From the NCBI GenBank assembly GCA_030435675.1, contig CM059624.1, positions 9,944,769 through 10,008,768 of the forward strand: a DNA stretch of 64,000 nucleotides. The letters run 5' to 3'. Within the stretch, counting starts at the first letter, position 1. The number at the start of each line of letters is the position of its first letter. The DNA comes from Steinernema hermaphroditum (lineage: Eukaryota; Nematoda; Chromadorea; Rhabditida; Steinernematidae). Positions 1-10,534 of this stretch are shown piece by piece. The translations under genes and the position numbers were made by a program. Under the pieces are notes generated by a model. The model had not been told where the DNA came from, ran no database searches, and saw only the letters and a list, made by a program, of their open reading frames with translations.

Positions 1-33
1 GTATGTCTCTCAGATTCTCAGATCTCCGTAAAG

Positions 34-1727
34 GGAGCATTCAGCCCCGATTGGACTCACAAATCGCGACCCCATGTGGATCGGCTGTTGGTGGGCCGGC
101 TTCATGGTCATCGGCACCCTCTTGGCAGGACCCTCTCTGGCCCTCTTCTGCTTCCCTGCGCCGGAAGAGGAGGACGAAGCGGAGAGCGAGGAGGACCAGA
201 AGATGATCAGAAACGGCGTCGAGATTGAGATGCAGCCTCTGAAGAAGAAGCCGAGAAAGTTGGCGCTCGTGGACCGCCATCTCAAGAAGACCGAAGACGG
301 GAAGGCGCTAATGCCCGAGAGTTTCTTCGGAAAGACTAAAGGTAGTACACCTTGCATAGGATTGCATCCACCCTGACGTCTCTAGATTTCGCCATGACGA
401 TGGCCCAAGTCTTCAAGCAGCCTGTTTATGTGGGCGCCTTGGTCGGACGTATCATCGATGTCCTCGCTTTCAAGGGCTTCTTCGTTTTCCTTCCGAAGTA
501 CCTCGAGATCCAGTTCGGCATTCCCCAGTCCACAATCAATATCTACATGGGTAGGGATGAGAGTGAAACAGCGGAGGTGCATCCTTGGTTCAGCATTCAG
601 CGGGACGATCGGATTCGCCCTCGGGGTGATCACCGGCAGTGGAGTGATGAAGTTCGCCAAACTGCAAGGAAGGAAGGCGGCCGCGTGGGTCGCCGTGTGC
701 TCCACGGCCGCGGCCCTGCTTTCTTTCATGAACGCCACAGTCGGGTGCAAGTCGGCTCTGTCGAGAATCGGAGATTACGGAAGGTTTGTGATGAACGATG
801 GAAACCATAAGTGCCTTTTCTTCTAATCAAACAAGCCTTTGGGTCCACGGCGACTACTGTCCCTCTTCAGAACCACGAACTTCACCTTCTCCACCACCTG
901 CAACGGGGGCTGCCTTTGTGAAGAAGTGAACCTCTTCCCCGTCTGCAACACTGGGAGCGACGTCTTCTACTCTCCTTGCCACGCCGGCTGCACGAGCCAC
1001 TCTCAGATTCCGAATGTCGGGGTAATTCTCCCACCTCACATCAAAGACCTCTTCCTTGTTCGCAGCTCGTCTTCTCCAACTGTTCTTGTGCCGGACAGTT
1101 CACAGAAGTGTCGCGCGACTTCTGCAACGACGACCACTGCAACTCCCAGTTCTTCTGGTACTTCGTCAACATGGCCATCTCCGGAGTTTTCGGAGGAATG
1201 GGAGTCGTTCCCGGCGTTCTCATTATGCTCAGGTTCTCAAGCCTGCACTGACTGACACTGAGAGAGGGTATTAGGTCTGTTCCTGCCATGCACAGAAGCG
1301 TTTCTCTCGGATTCAACGGGCTCTTGGTGAGTTTGCTGGCGACTCTTCCATCACCCATCCTCTGGGGAGCGATCATCGATCGATTCTGCATCTACTGGAA
1401 CCGATCTTGCGACAAGAACGGAGCCTGTGCCATCTACGACACGGACAACCTAAGAATATGGTGGGATTCGCTGTTCACCCAACCCTATTCGGAGTGTTCA
1501 GGCTGCACGTCTTCTACGGGGGACTCCGCATGATCTCGCTCGTCTCCGACATCTGGGTGTGCTACTTCGCGAAGGGTCTCAAACTGACCGACGAAGAGGA
1601 AGAGCCCCCGAAACCGGCGGACAACCACAAAGACCGAAAACTGAGCCTCGTGCACCACCACGAGGAGAAGGAGGTGCCCGGTACGGTGGAGGAGGTGACC
1701 AGCAATGGCATAACTCCATTAATATAG
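34..1727 (+). CDS. Organic anion transporter (OATP/SLCO family), 3' part
   Basis: This is the C-terminal portion of a 12-TM organic anion transporting polypeptide; the 5' exons lie before the window, which opens inside an intron ending at 33. The exons I infer are 34-341, 386-550, 594-783, 871-1021, 1066-1232, 1275-1460 and 1502-1727. The OATP hallmarks visible are a WIGCWWAGF segment before a membrane helix, a large Cys-rich Kazal-like extracellular loop (CNGGCLC, SPCHAGC, FSNCSCAG) and the RSVPAM...GAIID block before the last helices. The tail is acidic and cytoplasmic. All introns are 41-87 nt. Members of this family carry amphipathic organic anions across the plasma membrane; the substrate cannot be told from sequence. 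The gene ends 46 bp from the stop codon of the convergent SDR gene. The family call is secure, the subfamily is not. Confidence 0.93.
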
Positions 1728-1756
1728 TCCAACTTGTTTCGATTACTTACAACCTC

Positions 1757-1762
1757 AATAAA
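1757..1762 (+). terminator. Poly(A) signal of the OATP gene
   Basis: An AATAAA lies 30 nt past the OATP stop codon. It sits only 12 bp before the stop codon of the convergent SDR gene, so the transcript ends of the two genes probably overlap. Confidence 0.7.
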
Positions 1763-1773
1763 TATCTTTCCGA

Positions 1774-3184
1774 CTAGGCGACCTGGACCTCGTTGGCGCC
1801 GATGACCTCTCCGCTCTCGAAATCGACTTGGCCGAGGATGCCGACGAGGGCGTCGGCCACGTGCTCCGCCGAGTACGTCTTCTGCTCGTCGTAGATCGAC
1901 TTGAACGTGTCGCGCACCTCCTTGTCGTGCGAGTGGTCGCGGATATGGCGTAGCGAGGGACTGTCCACGGCCACGGGGTTGAAGTGGAGCACCTTGATTT
2001 CGGGGTGCTCCTTAGTGAGCACGTCGAAGCCCATTTTCCGGGAGCTCTTGGCCATGGAGGTGTACCCGAAGCTCGGATAGGCGTTGTCGGCACTCGGAGC
2101 CGTCATGTTGACGACGATCTTCTTCGAGGCGTTGTTGAAGACCTCGAAGAAGGAGGAGGTGATCGCCGCCGGGGCGACCACGTTCACGGCGAACGACTCC
2201 TAATTTTCTCGTTTTTGACATTGTGCAGTGCTGGGAGACTAACCATGAGGTCCTTCTCGTGCCGTCCGACTTCCAACATGTCGTGCTGCATGTTTCCGAT
2301 CGTGGCGGCGTTGTGGACGACGATGGCGTTGGTGTACTTTGATGACTTGAGGCGGATCTGCATGCCAGCGTAGCTGATCGCAGAGTGGGTTACTTCCTCG
2401 AGGTCGCTCTTGAACTGCTTGGAGCTCGGGTTCTTGAGGTCCCACTCCAAGAGACCGATATGACACTTGGCACCGGCATGCTCCAGTTCGTCCTGAAAGG
2501 CTCGGTTGCAGAAGGCTTATCGGAAAGTGTTTTTTGATGAGTCATCTCTGTAGGAAGAAGCAGAATGGCTATCGCTAATTGGATGATGTCATGCGAAAAA
2601 AGGACGGTGATGCACCTGTATTTGATAAAACATAGGAAAGTGACGACCTCGAGTGCACAGAGGAGCTGTTTACAAATAGTAACAGCAAAGAGATTTCATT
2701 GGAGAGGAGGATAAAAGATAGGAGGATAAAGGCTTAATGTTCGTTTTTTGAGTACTGCTTCTTATGAAACAATCTATGCCAGGGTTCTGCACTGCGGAAT
2801 GAAGCTCTCAGTTTTCGACTATAGATTTTCCACACGAATTCTAGTGGACTATGAAAAGAATTCTCAGGGAAAGCGAGTGAATCCGACCGATCGGTGGGGA
2901 CACAAATGAAAGACTTTTCATTGAGATGCTTCTCTGAATATAATCCAAATAGTTTTCCGAAATTTTGCTGATAGCTTAATTGTTCTCTTGGACTGGCGTC
3001 CTTGTTAACAATTGAAATCATCACTAACCTTGAGGTCTCCGAGACGAGAACGAGAGCGCGAGGAGAGCACGAGACAAGACTCCTGGGAAAGAGCCTCGGC
3101 GAATTTGTGGGCGAAGGCCTTTCCGAGCGGACCCGTGGCCCCGGTAACCAGGACGATCGACTTTCCTTCGAGGTCGAGGGGCAT
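1774..3184 (-). CDS. Sepiapterin-reductase-like short-chain dehydrogenase with a remodelled active site
   Basis: Three exons (3029-3184, 2244-2492, 1774-2199) join in phase 0 to 276 aa, close to human sepiapterin reductase (261 aa). The N-terminus has a Rossmann TGATGPLG, and the middle has VVHNAATIGN where the family has NNAG. The region around FGYTSMAKSSRKM aligns without gaps to the SPR active site. The catalytic Lys is kept, but Tyr sits one residue early (Y-x4-K instead of Y-x3-K) and the triad Ser region reads NMTAPS. Classical SDRs of this type reduce carbonyls with NADPH; this copy may be altered or inactive. Intron 1 is long (536 nt) for this locus. A TTGTACTTCAG acceptor lies about 15 nt before the ATG, as expected for a trans-spliced start. 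The gene is convergent with OATP. Confidence 0.8.
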
Positions 3185-3449
3185 TTCTGGAAGAGTTGAC
3201 TGAAGTACAAAGAAAAGTGGCTGTTTACTCTCGGGAGGAAAACAAACTCCCGTCGTGTAAAAGCGTCCACTCAAACACGGGAAACGAAGAATTAAAGACG
3301 AATTTCTGTTCTCTCCACGAGGGTTCTGCCGACGACACCCTTATCGTCTTATCACTCCGCGCTCCGAATGTGTGCTCAGCGGATGGCGAGAAGGAATTTA
3401 TCGACAAATACATTTATGATACATGAATTACACTTTCGGTGCAAGCGTG

Positions 3450-4489
3450 TCATCGCTTTTCCATGGAAATCGGATCTGAAGGAGGAGGAGAGTATGAAAA
3501 CGTCGAAAACAACGGTGAGCTCACCTTCTTCGGCCGACGTTCGCTTCCCATGCGATAGAAGGAGGTTCAGGTCGGGTACCTTTGGCGGAGAGGGACACTG
3601 ACAGTTGCAGCTGGACTCGCTGCTGTCTGTGGGGAGTGTGTGGGGATGCAGTTTCTCCAGAGGAGTCGGAAGTGAGGAGTCGTTGCCCCGACGAACTCGA
3701 GGCTTCGGAGAGAGATCGGGGTAGGGTGGCTTGGAGGCGTTGATCTGGTCGCCTGGCGGCGGGACCTGAATGGGGAAACTGAGGGTGATGTGGGAGCATA
3801 AAACATATCAAAGTAGCACTTCGAGTTCGATATTTAGTGAAAGAAGAATCATACATCCTTGTAATAAGGCGAACGATGAAAGGTGTCTTTAAAAATAAAA
3901 GGCAACCTGATTGGATCTGAAGTTCGAACTGGCTTATTTCTGGATACCAGCTGTATCTAATGAATCAAATTCGAACACAGGAAATGCGGTTGTTTGGCAG
4001 TTTTTATCTCTCAGAAAAGAGCTCTCGACGACTCTAATGATCACCGATACGTGAAGATACGTGTTTACAAATCAAGCTTGTTTAAGATTTTAAGATGCCC
4101 TCTATCCTCTAGGAAACAGACGTCTCTATGAGCTTAATGACCAACATTCAAGTAAATCAAGCTTATTTAGGGCGCAGACCTGCCACCTCAACCACCACAA
4201 TGACATCTCTTGTAGGATAGAAACCATCAGCTTAGCTTACCCTCTGGATGTATCCAGGATCCCAAATATGTACATAGTAGATGCTGAGGGCAACTGCGGG
4301 CAGAGAGACGAAGAAGATGTATCCGACGACAGTGCCGAAGCGGATCCACTTTTTGTTCTCGCGCTGCGTGAATTTGGCCCTCTTATCGGAGGTGTAGACG
4401 GGCTGCTTGGAGCGCGAGCGAAGACGACCCGCGTAGTAGAACGTGTTGTTATTCATGCTCATTAAGACGTCTAAAGCGAAGAGGTGCAC
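3450..4489 (-). CDS. InaF-motif small membrane protein
   Basis: Three exons (4241-4489, 3525-3765, 3450-3475) give up to 171 aa. The core is the InaF motif: a basic NKKWIRFGT stretch followed by one transmembrane helix (about residues 52-74) and HIWDPGY. This matches the INAFM/Drosophila InaF family, small single-pass proteins linked to TRP-channel stability. The C-terminal part is a Pro/Ser-rich, Cys-containing (CNCQC) tail, and the last exon adds only eight codons. The real start may be a downstream Met (4462 or 4456), since a CGCTTTAG acceptor sits just before it. It lies about 260 bp downstream of the lipase on the same strand. The 475-nt intron 3766-4240 shows nothing recognisable. The family is confident; the role in this species is inferred. 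Confidence 0.82.
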
Positions 4490-4747
4490 GCGTGAAAGCC
4501 GCCGCGTTTGGGGAAGAGTCGCGCCGCCGCAAACGCCAAAACATCACATCTTCTCGCATAATGGATTAAGATGTGCGGAAAATCGATAGAGCGGATGGGC
4601 CGCCGGCATTTGGCCGACAAAGACGTTTATTGCCAGAGGAGGCGAAGACGGACGGCCGCCCACCGAAATCCCGTTGGCCCTCGCCTCTCTGGCCCTTCTC
4701 GGCGGCGGTAAAGCGATTTTCGAGAGAACGAGATGGGAATATTTCGT

Positions 4748-6147
4748 TTATTTCGAGCGACGTTCGCCGGGACATCGGAAGTCTCGGTAGTAAGTGGTGA
4801 GGTCGTGGCCGTAGTAGAAGAGATGGTCGTAGGCGTCGTGATGTGCCGCCGAGAGGAAGCCGGAGCGGTCCTCGGCCAGTGTCGAGATACGGTACTCGTT
4901 GCCGTCCTTCATACCGTTGGGGTACCAAACCTGCAGAAGGGACTTAGAGGTGACCAAAAGGGTCCATGTGTACCTCGTAGCGATGATGGTGCGCCCTTCC
5001 CTTTCCGACGGCCGGGATCGGGTCCTTGGCCGAGATGATTCTGAAGGAGTAGGGCACCATACGATCGTGCGCCTCGGCCCACTCGACGTTCCCCACGCGC
5101 GGCTGCCCCAAGGTGATGAGTTTTATCCTGCGACTAGGCACGATGCCTTCGGAGACGACTTGAGTCGACGCCAGGGAGGCGATAGCGCCGCCGAGGGACA
5201 ATCCGAGCGACTGAAAAAGTGCATTAGATTAGGATTTGTGGCGAGCGAGGTGTTTGGGGATTTTGTGTTTGTGGCTGAATTCAAGGACTTGTTTAAGGGA
5301 GCTGCGAGATCCGGCTCAAATATCACAGTGAGTAAGATCACGATCGCCTGTTTTCGTTCGAAAGAATATTGAAATTTTTGTATTCCTCCTCCTTACTCCC
5401 TCCACTCACCCAAACTTCGTAGTCGGGGAACTTCTTGGACAGTTTATGTACATCGGCGCTCATTCCGGCTCCCCACACGCTGAGGAAGGCCAGCTTGTAG
5501 TAGCTCATGACTCGGCCGCCGGTGGGCGCGAAATCGGCGGTAGGAGTGCCTGCGAAGTCCCTGGCCTGGCTCATCAGCTGGGGAATTCCGACGCTACCGC
5601 GGAATGAGATCACAATCGCCTTCTGCGAGGGCAAGACGGCGGTAAACCCGAAACAAGTGGACTGAAAAGGGTTCTGAGTCGCAGAAAGGACGCGTCTTCA
5701 CTCACATCGCTGCTTCCTCTGCTGTTGCAGCTGACATGGTAGCTTCCGATCAGCTGGATTCCCTCCAGAGAGCACTTGAGGATGCGCTCGAGCCTTGTGT
5801 GGCTCGTCTCAGGCGCCAGAGCGATGAGGGGGAAGGCGAACTGCTTCACGAACGTCTCGTTGTAGCGGACGTCGACAGGAGGCTCCACCGGGCAGTTATA
5901 CGGTATCGCTCCGACGCGGAACTTCTTGGGACAGCTCCGCGATAGCCTCTTCGTGCAGGAGTTCGTCTGTGTGCACCAGCTGAAGACAAGGAATGGGCGT
6001 CGAGGGATACGGTACTCACTCGCATCGGATTCCGTCGACGCCTTCGGATTTGGTGCAGGCTGTGCAGGAGCGGAGGTCCTCACACTCCTTGGCTTCGGAA
6101 AGAAGGAAGAGGAGGAGGAGAGAGGCGGAAACGACGAGGAACTTCAT
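4748..6147 (-). CDS. Secreted class 3 (fungal-type) lipase
   Basis: Five exons (6020-6147, 5706-5979, 5410-5661, 4974-5210, 4748-4930) give 357 aa. A signal peptide with a Leu-rich core (residues 1-19) is followed by a Cys-rich N-terminal segment (CxxLRSCTAC ... CTQTNSC) typical of nematode members, then the alpha/beta-hydrolase fold. The catalytic triad is readable as Ser223 in GLSLGGA, Asp281 in AKDPIP and His333 in DHLFYYG. The usual GHSLGG elbow reads GLSLGG, so the His before the nucleophile is replaced by Leu. The product probably hydrolyses acylglycerols outside the cell or in the gut lumen. The 39-to-45-nt introns seen in neighbouring genes recur here. The family call is firm; the substrate is unknown. 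Confidence 0.9.
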
Positions 6148-9069
6148 GGAGATCTGAAAGACTGAATGACGTAAGAGGAGCCGGGGACTTAATATCTTCG
6201 CGACGGGAGGGATCTGAGAAGGAGACCGGAACCCGCCGCGCCCGCTTTTAACCTGTCGCCCAAACAGGATAGGTTGGGCGAAAAAGCCGACGAAGATCGC
6301 GTGGACCGGACGGACGAAAGCGAAAGGTCTGCAGAAGGCCGTTAGCCGCTGATCAGCGAAAGCGGTTTGGTCTGGCGATCAGAAGCCAGGCGACGGCGAA
6401 AGCGGTTTTGGGAGACACGCGTGGTTGATTATGTAAGATGCTCGGTGGAGGGAGAGATCTGCCCGACGAGATATTGACTGTTGAGTTGAGAGAGCGGAGC
6501 CTGAGGAGACGCAAAAACGCTTAAAAGGTTCTGACAGAAAAAAAGCAAAAAAGAGGACTTTTAGAGGTGGGGTGAACGACCGCTAAAAAGCCTTCTTCGA
6601 AATCACAAAATAAAAAATTGGAAAAACTCGACCAGGTCGTACATGTGATTATTATTGTAGGTCATGTGATTATTTGAGTTGTCACACGATTTTTGAAGAA
6701 GTTGGAAAAAGCTGACGACTTTTACAAACAATTATGTCGACTAAATGCTCCAAATGGTGTTTATATGATGTAGCCTGACCATAAGTGCAACTCCAAAGTC
6801 GCAAGATCACAAGGTCGACCACAAAATGAACACAAGATCGGTGCTCCTGATCTGCATACGTGCGCTTTTTCATTTCGCAGAGTTCTTTTTATGCGTACCC
6901 CGCGGAACGTCTCTGTCGCGAGAAGACGAAAAACAAAAACGACGTTTCACGGAGAACAAGTTGTACTCTGCCCCAAAGTGCAAAGTCCGATGCGAAAAGT
7001 ACAGGTTCAGGTCTTCAGGTTTACGATATAAATACCGAAAGGCGAAAGCCAGCTCAAAGAATATCACTCAAAGACCACAGTCCTATGGACAGAAGGGAGC
7101 CCAGAGAGGACACCCCTCCATCTTCCTTGACACGGCTACACGAAACGCATAAGGAACAGGTTCATCCATCATAAATACTACTGTCATTCGATACAAATAA
7201 GGCGGAGAAAACACGGAAGGATCACGGAGTTGTTCACCTGATCTGCTGCACTTTAGTCCGAATCAAAAATCACTTTACACAAGGAAAGGATGTCAGCTCC
7301 TTCAATCGGATGTAGGTCATAAAAATGCAAAACGATGTACATAATCAACTAGGTCCGAAAGAGCGAGAACCAAAGTGAAATCGATCGCCTTTGCAACCCT
7401 ACATATAGTAACAGGCGACCTTCGACTCCCTTCTTCTCCGACACACAAACACGATTCTGCAAAACAGGAAACGAGAGTGCATCCCCCTTAGTGTCCGGCG
7501 CCACGGGGAAGGGAACGTTCCCCCGAGCGTTTTTTGTGTTTCCCGACTCTCCAAACAAAGACGAGTGTAAGGTTCGTTTTTGAATCGTAACCCAGATTCG
7601 GCGATGACGAAAGGGGTCGCTACGCTGTAGTTTGCATTTTGGATGGATGACGGGCGCCGACACAGTGACATAGACACGCAGGAGGATGTTCCCGGCTAAT
7701 TTCGATTTTGTAAAGGTGAATGACGTGTATGACGTGACACTACGGTACGGTAGCATCGCGGTGGTGAATGGACTTCAGCACTTGTGATCGTTTAAGATGA
7801 GTGCGGGTATAGGAGGTACATTGCAATAAGATACATCTTGCTGTTAAGAAAGCAGCTGCATTTGCCACTCCATAGGGGTCAGCGGATTGGTTTTTTCAAG
7901 CAACATTATACGTGAAGCTGACATATCGATACCGACAAATGGAGAAAATCAATGAAAGGAATTGATAGCATTCCTAAAGATCGGCTGAACGATTCTTTTC
8001 GATTTTTTGGAGCTCATTTTGGAGCTACTTTGAAAGCTGTGACTGGGAAATGCTGGTCAGGCGAAAATCGTTGTAGGACCGGGTGGGCTGCTACGCAATT
8101 TCGCAGCCACGCAGCTGTAACGGTTTTTTCGAAAAAGGGGCTTTTCGTTTTTCGCGAAAAGTGAGCATAAAACGTGTGATTTTATTTCCATTTTTTGCCT
8201 AAAAATGACCAAAACGACTTCATTCGTCCATGAAATTTAGCTCACATCGAGATCGCCCCGACGGATCATCATTCCAAAGTTTCTCGAAATTTCGCAACGT
8301 CACAAAAAGTTACGATAGCAACATAAACACGGGTCCCTGATGTCTTATGGGTGGGGTACGGTAGTTTTATCATTTTTTGCTGATCTTCTTCTGACGATTT
8401 TTTATGACGATTCATGATCATCGTCAGCAGCATAGGATAAGTTCTTCTGCGACGTTGGCGCTTTTGGTGTTTCATGAGTTCGAATCTGTGAGATGGACCG
8501 AAGAAGAGGGAACTCGATGAAACGGTCGTCGCAGTGAGGTTCCACTTTAAAGGGAACTCCGATGGTTTTCTGACACATTTTGTGTCCATTTTGTGTGTAA
8601 AAAAACAAGTTAGAGAAGCTTCTGCAAGCACGAACTGACTATGAACATTTTTCGAAGAGGAGATGACCATAATTCGCATACAGAGCACAACACAACAAAA
8701 AAAGGGAATACTGTCCCTTGGAATGAAACAATAGGACGTTCGTCGCCCCATTCATTAGTCATGTATCAAATCACAGAAATCGTGAATCACGGGCGAGACG
8801 TGAAACATTACATGAAGGTTGACGCATTAAAAATGAAAAGCTGGCCTTGAAGGTGCTCGAAGGAAGAAGTTGTAGAAGTGAGAGGTGCATCATAAACCGC
8901 TCACGCGATAAATTCAGACAAAGTGAAGTGTAATGCAAATTAGCGACGGTCTCAGGCGTCGGGTCTATGTCTAGACCAATGTCTAATTCTCCAGATGAGC
9001 ACTTCTCTTGACTCACTTCGCTTTTACTCGCGGTTGTCAGTCGGTTGTTTCTGAGCCAACAACTTCCGA
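6148..9069. other. Intergenic region between divergent lipase and sphingomyelin synthase genes
   Basis: This 2.9-kb stretch separates two divergently transcribed genes. It contains open frames of 100-160 codons on both strands (for example 6826-7152, 7349-7756 and 8269-8751). None shows a recognisable domain, consistent codon bias or a plausible splice partner, and some overlap each other. Two adjacent overlapping TACGGTA motifs occur at about 7740. I see no gene, tRNA or repeat array here. Confidence 0.6.
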
Positions 9070-10403
9070 ATGGACGATTCATCATCTGACGGGGTTCGCT
9101 CCATCTTGATTCCACTCTATGTTCCCTGTTTCAGCATATTCAGAAGGAAAACCGCGCCGAAAACTTTCCCGTCGCGGTCAACGAAAGCAGTGATGGTGAG
9201 TGATGAATAATTTTGTAACAAAGTGCCTTATTTTAGGGGGCATAACGACGAAGAATCTATCGAACTCGCTTGTGGACATCAGCGGTCGGTCCACATTCCT
9301 GAGGAAGTCGATGTACCCTTCGGAGAAGATGAAATGCTTCGTCGTCTTCGGAGTCTTCATGATCGCTCTCCTCGCGAACTGTGTTGTGCTGGCCCATTCA
9401 AATGACGTTGTCGGAAGGTGAATGAGCCAGCTCGGAATGTTCTTCATGTGTTTCTCTTCAGGACTGCACTTTCGGACCTCACCTTCATCTTCGTTCCACA
9501 GCAAGACTGGGCCGAACCGATTGGTGACGGCCTCGTCGGAAGTGCTGTCATCATTGCCGTCTCCTTCCTTGCCATCTTCCACAAGCACCGCACGATTGTA
9601 CTCAAGCGCTTCTTCTACACCCTCTCTATCCTCTACCTGATGAGGGCCGTCTGCATCAGTCTCACACATTACCCGAGCACTTTCGTGAACAGCTTCAAGT
9701 AGGTTCGCTTCATTAAATACCAAATATTGTGATAGTATTTTAGAAAATGCGTAGAGCCTTCCCACGACGGTCTGAGCGACATTTTCTGGCGCGTTGTGCA
9801 CACAGTCAAAACAGTGAGTGACACTTCTGCTTTCCCCTTTCATTTCCGAATTTAGTTGGGGTCGCTTGTGAAATACAAAGATAATCGGGTGCTCTGCGGA
9901 GACCTCCTCTTTTCGGGACACACTACAGCGGTAACACAGAGCACGTTCTATCTCAACTACTACACTCCGAAGTTCCTCTGGCCGCTACGGTGGATTCTTA
10001 TTGTGATGTGTGTCGCCGGCATGATCTGCCTTACCATATCGCGCACTCACTATTCCGTCGACGTCGTTGTCGCCTATTGGGTTTCTTCGATGATCTTCAG
10101 GTAGGAAGCCTTTCCGACTGCTACTATTGGCAAACTTTTAGCTTATACCATGCATTCTGCAACGCTCCCCACTCCGCTCGGCCCCAGAATCGCGCTTTTC
10201 GACGCCTCATCCTCTTCTGGACGATGTTCGAGTTGGAGAGGGACGTTCCGGCCGGTCGTCTCCCAAATCGCCTGGAGTGGCCCTTCTCAAGGCCGCAATT
10301 CATGGTTCGCTTTGTGAAACAGCTGGACTCGCCCGAAGAGGACAACATTCTTGGCCGCACGGTGCTCTTCTTCAGCCGGCATCGTATGAAAACTCATTTT
10401 TGA
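9070..10403 (+). CDS. Sphingomyelin synthase-related membrane phosphotransferase
   Basis: Seven exons (9070-9093, 9135-9195, 9237-9417, 9462-9698, 9744-9813, 9856-10100, 10142-10403) give 359 aa with introns of only 41-45 nt. Sphingomyelin synthases move phosphocholine or phosphoethanolamine from a glycerophospholipid to ceramide. The family catalytic His-His-Asp triad is complete: His213 in CGDLLFSGHT, and His256 and Asp260 in RTHYSVDVVVAYW. Several transmembrane helices start at YPSEKMKCFVVFG, the conserved entry to TM1. The C-terminus carries the family's VPxxRLPNRLEWPF-like block. The stop lies 131 bp from the stop of the convergent kinase gene. Whether it makes sphingomyelin or ethanolamine phosphoceramide cannot be decided from sequence. 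Confidence 0.92.
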
Positions 10404-10534
10404 TGGTGGAGTAAAGTTCGTTTGCGAATATGTGATGTATGTAGTTTTCCTTTATTTTAGTTCAGAAAAGATGATTCTCCTGACAAGCTTGTGAAACAGA
10501 CTTCAGCTGTTTGTGCATCTGCAAACCAAGAGAT

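Noticed and set aside
8269..8751. 160-codon minus-strand frame in the lipase/SMS intergenic region
   Set aside because: No domain, no codon bias, no splice partners, and an overlapping frame of similar quality; it looks like chance.
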